NCBI GenBank assembly: GCA_040508515.1
Contig: JBEVMS010000186.1
Coordinates: 1 to 5,907 of the forward strand
Length of the DNA stretch: 5,907 bases
Reading direction: 5' to 3'
Source of the DNA: JBEVMS01 sp040508515
Lineage (GTDB): Bacteria; Pseudomonadota; Gammaproteobacteria; Xanthomonadales; Rhodanobacteraceae
The position numbers were made by a program, and so were the translations under genes. Below, piece by piece: positions 1-5,907 of this stretch. Below the pieces are notes generated by a model that was not told where the DNA came from, searched no databases, and saw only the letters and a list, made by a program, of their open reading frames with translations. Numbering within the stretch: the stretch's first letter is position 1; the number at the start of each line of letters is the position of its first letter.

Positions 1-376
1 CCAGCGCCTGCGCCAACGGCTGCAGGCTCAGGCCCGCGGGCAGTGCATCGAGCATCGACAGCTCGGCACGAAACACGCCGTTGACGAACACCAATCGCGG
101 CCCATCGATGCCGGGCAAGCTCGCCAGCGCGGCGTCGACCGTCGGCGCCGGTGCGGCCGGATCGACCAGCCCGAAACGCTTCTGCGCGAACGCACGCAAA
201 GCGGTGTACTTCCAGGCCTCCACCCGCGTGCTGGGCAAACCCGTCGCGGCAAAGGCGGCAAGATTTTCACGACGGACCTGATCCAGCCAGGCCAGACCAC
301 TGCCCGGCAGCGTTCGCTGCGCGGCGGCATCCAGTTGGGCCTCGACGAAGGGCGAGGCGGCGGCCGGCGCGCTCAT
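1..376 (-). CDS. sufD: SufD, Fe-S cluster scaffold component (N-terminal part, cut by window edge)
   Basis: SufD pairs with SufB in the cytosolic SufBC2D complex, on which Fe-S clusters are assembled. About 125 codons are present, beginning MSAPAAASPFVEAQLD; the remainder lies left of position 1. Family E. coli SufD is roughly 420 residues, so less than a third is visible. Recognition rests on two stretches typical of SufD N-termini: RVEAWKYTALRA near residues 51-62, and LVFVNGVFRAELS near residues 95-107. The start ATG (376-374) overlaps the sufC stop in an ATGA junction. It is preceded by GGGGA at 388-384, seven bases upstream, so start and translational coupling are well supported. The conserved C-terminal SUFBD core, including the histidine that pairs with the SufB cysteine, cannot be checked here. 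Confidence is high from motifs plus position directly after sufC. Confidence 0.93.
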   Translation of the reverse strand, partial: MSAPAAASPFVEAQLDAAAQRTLPGSGLAWLDQVRRENLAAFAATGLPSTRVEAWKYTALRAFAQKRFGLVDPAAPAPTVDAALASLPGIDGPRLVFVNGVFRAELSMLDALPAGLSLQPLAQAL

Positions 377-1164
377 GCCGAAGTCCCCACCAGCGCGTCC
401 TTGCCCAGCTCCGGGTGACGCTCGGCCAACCAGGCGTAGCCGTGTGCTTCCAGCTTGTGCGCCAGGGTCTTGTCGCCGCTCTCCACGATGCGGCCGGCCG
501 CCAGCACGTGCACGAAGTCCGGCACGATGTAGTCCAGCAGGCGCTGATAGTGGGTCACCAGCAGGAACGAGCGCTCCGCCGCACGCAGTGCGTTGACGCC
601 CTCGGCGACCTGCTTGAGCGCATCGATGTCCAGGCCCGAATCGGTCTCGTCGAGAATCGCCAGCTTCGGCTCCAGCACCGCCATCTGGAAGATCTCGTTG
701 CGCTTTTTCTCGCCACCGGAAAAGCCTTCGTTGACCGCGCGATGCAACAGCTCGTCGGAGATCTGCATCACCTTGAGCTTCTCGCGCACCAGCTTGAGAA
801 ACTTCATCGAATCGAGCTCCGGCTCGCCGCGGTACTTGCGCTGCGCGTTCAACGCGGCGCGCAGGAAGTAGGTGTTGTTCACGCCCGGAATCTCCACCGG
901 GTACTGGAACGCCAGAAACACACCGCTGGCGGCACGTTCTTCCGGCTCCAGCGCCAGCAGGTCGATGCCGTTGTAGGTCACCGAGCCCTGCGTCACTTCG
1001 TAGCCTTCGCGTCCGGCCAGCACATTGCCCAGCGTGGACTTGCCGGCGCCGTTGGGGCCCATGATGGCGTGCACCTCGCCCGCGTTCACGGTGAGGCTGA
1101 GGCCTTTGAGAATTTCCTTGCCCTCGACGCGGGCGTGCAGGTTTTCGATCTTGAGCATGGTCAT
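373..1164 (-). CDS. sufC: SufC, ABC-type ATPase of the SUF Fe-S assembly complex
   Basis: Soluble ATPase that drives conformational change in SufBC2D during cluster assembly; it is ABC-like but not a transporter. The 263 residues from MTMLKIENLH show every nucleotide-binding motif: Walker A GPNGAGKST at 36-44 (Lys42), Q-loop Gln87 within FQYPVEIPGV, signature SGGEKKRNEI at 149-158, Walker B and catalytic glutamate in ILDETDSGLD (Glu173), and switch His205 in VTHYQR. The QYPVEIPGV and SGGEKKRNE wording is specific to SufC among ABC ATPases. Length is close to the E. coli protein (248) with a slightly longer C-terminus. The frame stays open to 1290, but homology begins at MTMLKIENL. ATGs at 1164 and 1158 are both possible and neither has a clear Shine-Dalgarno sequence. 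It follows a 46-nt gap, the only gap in the operon, and ends in an ATGA overlap with sufD. Confidence 0.97.
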   Translation of the reverse strand: MTMLKIENLHARVEGKEILKGLSLTVNAGEVHAIMGPNGAGKSTLGNVLAGREGYEVTQGSVTYNGIDLLALEPEERAASGVFLAFQYPVEIPGVNNTYFLRAALNAQRKYRGEPELDSMKFLKLVREKLKVMQISDELLHRAVNEGFSGGEKKRNEIFQMAVLEPKLAILDETDSGLDIDALKQVAEGVNALRAAERSFLLVTHYQRLLDYIVPDFVHVLAAGRIVESGDKTLAHKLEAHGYAWLAERHPELGKDALVGTSA

Positions 1165-1210
1165 GGGATTTTCAGCACGATACGTTTGAATGGATGGCCA
1201 GACGGCCGCG

Positions 1211-1560
1211 TCACAACAATTCGATTCCAAAGCGGCGAACCACCACGGCGAACAGCGCGAAAAGCAGCGCCATGCCGGTGATGAAAGCAATCAGCGCCCC
1301 CGCGAAACCGAAACGCTGCAACAACCAGGGAAAAGCCAGAAACATCGGCAACGTCGGAATCACATACCAGAAGGTGTACCAGGCATGGTTGGCCAGCTTC
1401 GCCGCCGGCTGTTTCTCGATATGAAGCCAGACCAAGGTCAGCAGGGTCACCAGCGGCAGCGAGGCGACCAGGGCGCCGATGCGATCACTGCGTTTGGCCA
1501 CTTCGGACACCACCACTACCACTGCCGCCGTCACCGCATACTTGGCGAGCAGATAGCCCA

Positions 1561-1561
<1 letters not shown>
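1211..1561 (-). CDS. small four-helix membrane protein, DUF3147-like, inside the suf operon
   Basis: A 116-residue very hydrophobic protein starting MGYLLAKYAVTAAV. Four membrane segments can be drawn at about 5-22, 28-48, 61-81 and 87-107. A basic loop (KRSDR, 23-27) sits between the first two, a charged loop (EKQPAAK, 49-55) between the second and third, and the C-terminus is RRFGIELL. The region around WYTFWYVIPTLPMFL (61-75), rich in aromatics and prolines, is the most distinctive part. It resembles, from memory, the DUF3147 family; no function is established for it. The start ATG shares one base with the sufB stop (TGATG), so it is very probably co-translated with sufB; GGAAGG at 1579-1574 is a weak, rather distant ribosome site. 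Known SUF machinery is soluble and has no membrane subunit, so a role in Fe-S assembly is only a guess from position. Reality of the gene: high; family name: moderate. Confidence 0.82.
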
Positions 1562-3077
<1,516 letters not shown>

Positions 3078-3081
<4 letters not shown>

Positions 3082-3512
3082 GCCACTCCCGCCGACGTGC
3101 CGGACGCGATGGTGGGTTTCAACATGTCGGCCAGGCTCATCCCGCGCAGCACGCCATCCAGCGCGGTGCTGACCTGCTGCCAGCTGCCGCGGACGCCGCA
3201 CTGCGGCGCACGATCGCAACTGCCCTCGGCGATTGAGCATTCGGTCATGCCGATCGGCCCTTCCATGGCTTCGACGATTTGCGCCAGTGAGATGTCCTGG
3301 GCCGGGCGCGCCAGGCGATAGCCGCCATTGACGCCACGAAACGATTCGACCAGGCCAGCATGCCCCAGCGACTTCAGCAGCTTGCCGACCGTGGGCAGCT
3401 CAAGATGCGCCGCGTCGGCGATCTGCGCGGCGCTCAATACGTCGCCCGGATGACCTGCCATGCAGGCCATCACGACGGTGGCGTAATCGGTGAGTCGGCT
3501 GACGCGGAGCAT
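3078..3512 (-). CDS. Rrf2-family Fe-S transcription regulator of the suf operon
   Basis: A 144-residue Rrf2-type regulator, start MLRVSRLTDYATVVM, stop overlapping sufB (ATGA). An N-terminal winged helix covers roughly residues 1-70: the recognition helix lies near LELPTVGKLLKSL (37-49) and the wing has GGYRLARP (63-70), a family hallmark. Three cysteines follow, Cys92, Cys99 and Cys105 (spacing CX6CX5C), where IscR and NsrR bind a cluster. By alignment with E. coli IscR, the position of its fourth ligand His107 is Arg108 here; Asp9 lines up with the aspartate that serves as ligand in Streptomyces NsrR. As first gene of a suf operon it fits the gammaproteobacterial SUF regulator family (TIGR02944-like, from memory). 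It probably senses Fe-S status and represses its own operon through the inverted repeat just upstream. The ATG at 3512 lacks a good Shine-Dalgarno; the open frame beyond it crosses the promoter and is not coding. Confidence 0.93.
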
Positions 3513-3523
3513 GGTTTTTGTGC

Positions 3524-3544
3524 TTGGTCTCGAATCCAGACCAA
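3524..3544. promoter_or_regulatory. 21-bp inverted repeat, likely operator for the suf regulator
   Basis: TTGGTCT and AGACCAA form a perfect 7-bp inverted repeat separated by 7 bp (CGAATCC). On the minus strand it begins one base downstream of the -10 box and covers the expected transcription start (about 3539), the classical place for repression. It lies 12 bp in front of the regulator gene. A further half-site, TGGT at 3547-3550, sits within the -10 box and forms ACCA-AAA-TGGT with the inner arm, so a second regulator dimer or an alternative register is possible. That this is the Rrf2 binding site is inference from position and symmetry; it does not match the E. coli IscR type 1 or type 2 consensus that I recall. 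Confidence 0.65.
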
Positions 3545-3545
3545 A

Positions 3546-3574
3546 ATGGTACGGATTAGCCGCGCGAAGGTCAA
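3546..3574 (-). promoter_or_regulatory. sigma-70-type promoter of the suf operon
   Basis: Read on the minus strand, TTGACC (3574-3569, five of six to consensus) is followed after exactly 17 bases by TACCAT (3551-3546, four of six). Transcription would start near 3539, giving a leader of about 26 nt before the regulator ATG at 3512. No other promoter is evident before sufB, sufC or sufD, which are joined by overlaps, so the operon probably depends on this one. Confidence 0.75.
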
Positions 3575-3583
3575 TCCGGCTCC

Positions 3584-3637
3584 GCACCCTGCGGTGCAGC
3601 AGATGCCGCACCAAGCACGAACAAGCCTCGCACCAAG
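3584..3637 (+). promoter_or_regulatory. GCACC-type repeats, possible NtrC upstream activating region for glnK
   Basis: This stretch holds GCACC-CTGC-GGTGC (3584-3597), then CGCACCAAG twice as a direct repeat (3607-3615 and 3629-3637), starting 22 bp apart, about two helical turns. NtrC sites are remembered as GCAC-N7-GTGC with GCACCA half-sites. The first element has N6, one base short, and the direct repeats have only one good arm each. They lie about 120-170 bp upstream of the predicted sigma-54 start, where NtrC enhancers normally sit. Suggestive only; they could also belong to suf control, as the ACCAA core recurs in the suf operator. Confidence 0.35.
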
Positions 3638-3728
3638 TTCGGGAAAAGCCTCCCAAAGCCAGTCGAGATTTCATGCCAAAGCTAAGCAAGCCACTGATTT
3701 ATCTCAGAACAGTTTTATCGTGGCGACC

Positions 3729-3744
3729 TGGCACGCAATCTGCT
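3729..3744 (+). promoter_or_regulatory. sigma-54 (RpoN) promoter of glnK-amtB
   Basis: TGGCACG-CAAT-CTGCT matches the sigma-54 consensus TGGCACG-N4-TTGCW at all specified positions but one. The invariant GG (3730-3731) and GC (3742-3743) are exactly 10 bases apart. Transcription would begin near 3755, leaving a leader of about 28 nt to the glnK ATG. glnK-amtB is a classical NtrC/RpoN target induced by nitrogen limitation in proteobacteria, so context and sequence agree. Confidence 0.85.
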
Positions 3745-3770
3745 GTATCGCAACAAGCATTGGGCACAAC

Positions 3771-3775
3771 GGGGA
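3771..3775 (+). promoter_or_regulatory. ribosome binding site of glnK
   Basis: GGGGA ends seven bases before the ATG at 3783. It fixes this start over the in-frame open stretch upstream, which would cross the sigma-54 promoter. Confidence 0.7.
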
Positions 3776-3782
3776 AAACCGC

Positions 3783-4121
3783 ATGAAATGGATAACCGCC
3801 GTCATCAAGCCGTTCACTTTGGACGATGTGCGCGAAGCACTGGCCGAGGCGGGCGTGCACGGCATGACCGTCACCGAGGTTAAGGGCTTTGGCCGTCAGC
3901 ACGGGCACACCGAGCTGTACCGAGGCGCCGAATATGTGGTCGATTTCCTGCCTAAATTGAAAGTGGAAATCGCTGTCACCGATGAGCAGGCCGAGCGCGC
4001 CATCGAGGCGATCTGCCATGCCGCGCGCACCGGCAAGGTCGGCGACGGCAAGATTTTCGTGCTCGATCTGGAGCACGCCATGCGTATCCGCACTCAGGAG
4101 GTTGACGTCGATGCGTTGTAA
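3783..4121 (+). CDS. glnK: GlnK, nitrogen regulatory protein PII
   Basis: Trimeric cytosolic PII signal protein that reads 2-oxoglutarate, ATP/ADP and, through uridylylation, glutamine; under nitrogen sufficiency it docks on AmtB and closes the channel. Its 112 residues are the standard length. The start MKWITAVIKPFTLDDVREAL and the stretch VTEVKGFGRQHGHTELYRG are nearly the same as E. coli GlnB. The T-loop carries the uridylylation site Tyr51 in GAEYVVDF; the B-loop is TGKVGDGK (83-90) and the C-loop region contains Arg101 and Arg103, all intact. By sequence alone it could be called GlnB, but linkage to amtB and a sigma-54 promoter make GlnK the better name. The stop lies 11 nt inside amtB. 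Expression is expected to rise under nitrogen limitation. Nothing unusual is seen in the protein. Confidence 0.96.
   Translation: MKWITAVIKPFTLDDVREALAEAGVHGMTVTEVKGFGRQHGHTELYRGAEYVVDFLPKLKVEIAVTDEQAERAIEAICHAARTGKVGDGKIFVLDLEHAMRIRTQEVDVDAL
4096..4101 (+). promoter_or_regulatory. consensus Shine-Dalgarno of amtB, inside glnK
   Basis: AGGAGG lies nine bases before the ATG at 4111, within the last codons of glnK. It decides the amtB start, since the frame is open further upstream and no comparable site precedes other ATGs. Independent strong initiation would let AmtB be made in good amount despite the overlap. Confidence 0.85.
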
Positions 4122-5499
4122 TGCAGAGAAAACGGGCCGCGGGGACAAGACTCGCCGGCTGAGCGCCGTCCGCTCGCTGCTGACGCTGGGAGCGATCGCA
4201 CTGGGTGGCCTGGTGGCAGCACCGACCATCGCACAGACCACCGCGCCCCCGCCGGCCACGCTCAACAGCGGCGACACCGCATGGATGCTGACCTCGGCGA
4301 TGCTGGTGCTGCTGATGACCATCCCCGGCCTGGCGCTGTTCTACGGCGGCATGGTGCGCGCCAAGAATCTGTTGTCGGTGTTGATGCAGTGCTTCGCAAT
4401 CACCGCCCTGGTCACCGTGCTGTGGGTGTTCTACGGCTACTCGCTGGCCTTCAGCACCGAGGGCATGACCGTCCACGTGGTCAATCTTCATTCGATCGTC
4501 GGCGGTCTGGATCGCGCGATGCTGCGCGGACTCACGCCCAGCACGCTGTACCAGACGGTGCCGGAAAGCGTGTTCGTGATGTTCCAGCTGACCTTCGCCA
4601 TCATCACCCCCGCGCTGATCGTCGGCGCCTTCGCCGAGCGGATGAAGTTCAGCGCGCTGCTTTGGTTCAGTGGTTTGTGGCTGACCGTGGTCTACCTGCC
4701 GATGGCGCATATGGTTTGGAGCGGCCCCGGTTCGCTGCTGGGCGACCTGGGCGTGCTGGATTTTGCCGGCGGCACCGTAGTGCACATCAACGCCGGCATC
4801 GCCGGACTGATCGCCTGCCTGGTGATCGGCAAGCGCAAGGGCTACCCGACCACCGCCATGCCGCCGCACAACCTCGGCTACACGGTGATTGGCGCCAGCC
4901 TGCTGTGGCTGGGCTGGTTCGGCTTCAACGCCGGCTCAGCGGTGGCCGCCAACGGCAGCGCGGGCATGGCGATGCTGGTAACGCAGATCGCCACCGCCGC
5001 TGCCGCGATCGGCTGGACCGGCGCCGAGTGGTTGATGCATCGGCGCCCCAGCGTGCTGGGCATCGTCTCCGGCGCGGTGGCCGGACTGGTCGCGGTAACT
5101 CCCGCCGCCGGTACCTGCGGCCCGGGCGGCGCCATGGTGCTGGGGCTGATCGCCGGCGCGGTGTGTTTTTTCACCGCCACCCGACTCAAGCACAAGCTCG
5201 GCTACGACGACTCGCTGGACGTGTTCGGCGTGCACGCGATCGCCGGCATCCTCGGCGGCCTGCTGACCGGCCCGCTGGCCTCGGCCAAACTCGGTGGCTT
5301 CGGCACCGTCACCGACCTGGGCGCGCAGTTGTGGATTCAGACCAAGGGCGTGGGCTTCACCATCGTCTGGAGCGCGGTGCTCAGCCTGCTTATCCTTAAA
5401 CTGATCGATTGGACCATCGGCCTGCGCGTGGACGAGGAACAGGAACAGATCGGACTGGATATCTCGCTGCACGAAGAGAAGGCTTACAACCTGTCTTGA
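4111..5499 (+). CDS. amtB: AmtB, ammonium transporter
   Basis: Inner-membrane ammonium channel of the Amt/Mep/Rh family, taking up ammonium at low concentration; blocked by GlnK. The protein has 462 residues. A signal peptide is probable: a long basic N-region (22 residues, several Lys/Arg), hydrophobic core LLTLGAIALGGLVAAP, cleavage near TIA-Q (residues 41/42). Family core begins at MTIPGLALFYGG (69-80). Key residues, by alignment with mature E. coli AmtB: Trp203 (W148), Asp217 in LDFAGGTVVHIN (D160), pore histidines His225 and His375 (H168/H318, same 150-residue spacing), gate Phe162 and Phe272 (F107/F215) and Ser276 (S219). The cytoplasmic tail GLRVDEEQEQIGLD is the conserved GlnK-contact region. 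It overlaps glnK by 11 nt and is followed by a hairpin terminator. The N-region before the signal core is longer than in E. coli; otherwise the protein is canonical. Confidence 0.97.
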   Translation: MRCNAEKTGRGDKTRRLSAVRSLLTLGAIALGGLVAAPTIAQTTAPPPATLNSGDTAWMLTSAMLVLLMTIPGLALFYGGMVRAKNLLSVLMQCFAITALVTVLWVFYGYSLAFSTEGMTVHVVNLHSIVGGLDRAMLRGLTPSTLYQTVPESVFVMFQLTFAIITPALIVGAFAERMKFSALLWFSGLWLTVVYLPMAHMVWSGPGSLLGDLGVLDFAGGTVVHINAGIAGLIACLVIGKRKGYPTTAMPPHNLGYTVIGASLLWLGWFGFNAGSAVAANGSAGMAMLVTQIATAAAAIGWTGAEWLMHRRPSVLGIVSGAVAGLVAVTPAAGTCGPGGAMVLGLIAGAVCFFTATRLKHKLGYDDSLDVFGVHAIAGILGGLLTGPLASAKLGGFGTVTDLGAQLWIQTKGVGFTIVWSAVLSLLILKLIDWTIGLRVDEEQEQIGLDISLHEEKAYNLS

Positions 5500-5510
5500 T
5501 CAACGGGCTC

Positions 5511-5550
5511 CAACAAAGCGGCACCGCCGTCTGACGGCGCCGCTTTGTTG
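5511..5550 (+). terminator. hairpin terminator after amtB, possibly bidirectional
   Basis: CAACAAAGCGGC (5511-5522) pairs perfectly with GCCGCTTTGTTG (5539-5550). An inner GCCGT/ACGGC stem (5526-5530/5534-5538) closes on a CTG loop, with three bases (ACC) bulged on the 5' side. It begins 12 bases after the amtB stop. There is no true T-run after the stem; the T-rich part lies within the 3' arm. The opposite-strand remnant ends at 5566, so the hairpin lies just beyond both 3' ends and may have served both. Confidence 0.8.
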
Positions 5551-5565
5551 ACATGGTGTGAGCGC

Positions 5566-5907
5566 TTACAACCAGCCGTCCATCGCCGCCAACGGCAACG
5601 ACACGCGACATCGAACACCACCGCGTCAGGCCGCAATCGTGGAACGGCCAATGCGCCACTGCGACGATGATCGCATCGTAGGCACCCGCCGCCTGGTTTC
5701 GGGCGCCGCCAGCCCTCGGTGTCAATGCCGCCTTGATGGAAGATCAGCGCCAACGCATTGCCAGGGTGATAAGCACCTCGCGCGGCACGTCCTCGCCCCC
5801 TTGGCTGATGAAAGGCGCTACCGCTGCCGAAGGGCATAAACCTGCACCGGATGCAGCGGCGCAACTATCTACGCCAAGACCTTTGCATTGGCCCGTTTTC
5901 CCCGGTG
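5566..5907 (-). pseudogene. decayed nucleotide-sugar dehydrogenase (TviB/WbpO type), C-terminal remnant
   Basis: No intact frame covers this stretch, but family-like pieces appear in order on the minus strand, each in a different frame. HQGGID (5738-5721) resembles the HEYGI segment. GAYDAIIVAVAHWPF (5686-5642) resembles the conserved YDAIIVAVAHxxF of the UDP-glucose/GDP-mannose dehydrogenase C-terminal domain. RPDAVVFDV (5633-5607) resembles the (K/R)PxAVVYDV strand. VSLPLAAMDGWL followed by TAA (5604-5566) resembles the terminal KSVLPLxxxDGRL. About ten residues expected between the second and third pieces are missing, indicating a small deletion besides frameshifts. Near the right edge ENGPMQR (about 5900-5880) may echo ENCPDLRN, but the part between is not alignable by eye. 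Intact enzymes oxidise a UDP-HexNAc or hexose to the uronic acid for surface polysaccharides. Family recognition is from memory. The extent beyond about 5740 is uncertain, and whether the decay reaches further right is unknown. Confidence 0.62.

Noticed and set aside
151..1281. Long open frame of about 376 codons on the plus strand opposite sufC and sufD
   Set aside because: It is arginine/histidine/alanine-rich shadow coding opposite well-recognised suf genes, with no family motif.
3584..3597. Exact NtrC site
   Set aside because: GCAC and GTGC arms are separated by six rather than seven bases, so I list it only as a possible half-site region.
3513..3689. Upstream extension of the suf regulator
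   Set aside because: It crosses the suf promoter and operator, and the Rrf2 fold begins at MLRVSRLTDY.
3694..3707. CTGA-TTTATC-TCAG as a hairpin or operator upstream of glnK
   Set aside because: A four-base arm is expected by chance; no supporting context.
3360..3782. In-frame upstream extension of glnK
   Set aside because: It would run through the regulator start, the suf promoter and the sigma-54 promoter; the GGGGA site and PII homology place the start at 3783.
4281..5399. Open frame of about 370 codons in another frame within amtB
   Set aside because: Strongly arginine-rich low-complexity translation, typical of a shadow frame in GC-rich DNA; amtB is unmistakable in its own frame.

Overview
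The window is a GC-rich piece of chromosome, most likely from a gammaproteobacterium of the Xanthomonas/Rhodanobacter group (Lysobacterales). That placement is inference. It rests on the base composition, on the order Rrf2 regulator-sufB-sufC-sufD with the regulator first, and on the close match of the PII protein and AmtB to gammaproteobacterial forms.

Minus strand, 3574 down to 1: a SUF iron-sulfur cluster assembly operon. It is read from a good sigma-70-type promoter at 3546-3574 in the order Rrf2-type regulator, sufB, small four-helix membrane protein (DUF3147-like), sufC, sufD; sufD runs off the left edge. Three of the four junctions overlap (ATGA, TGATG, ATGA). Only the junction in front of sufC has a gap, of 46 nt. 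A perfect 7-7-7 inverted repeat (3524-3544) lies where transcription should start and is the probable operator of the regulator. The cysteine desulfurase and sulfur acceptor genes (sufS, sufE/sufU) are not in view and would be expected beyond position 1.

Centre, 3513-3782: a divergent control region. Besides the suf promoter and operator it holds a near-consensus sigma-54 promoter (3729-3744) facing right, with GCACC-type repeats 120-170 nt upstream of its start point that look like NtrC half-sites.

Plus strand, 3783-5499: glnK-amtB, the PII signalling protein and the ammonium channel it blocks. The genes overlap by 11 nt and amtB has an ideal Shine-Dalgarno sequence inside glnK. A 12-bp-stem hairpin (5511-5550) ends the unit.

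Right end, 5566-5907, minus strand: no intact gene. Pieces in different frames spell the C-terminus of a nucleotide-sugar dehydrogenase (TviB/WbpO type). I read this as a decayed pseudogene converging on the amtB terminator.

Most of the window is ordinary housekeeping. The less ordinary points are the membrane protein built into the suf operon, the operator layout with a regulator lacking the IscR-type histidine ligand, and the multiply frameshifted remnant. I see no sign of a wholly new system.
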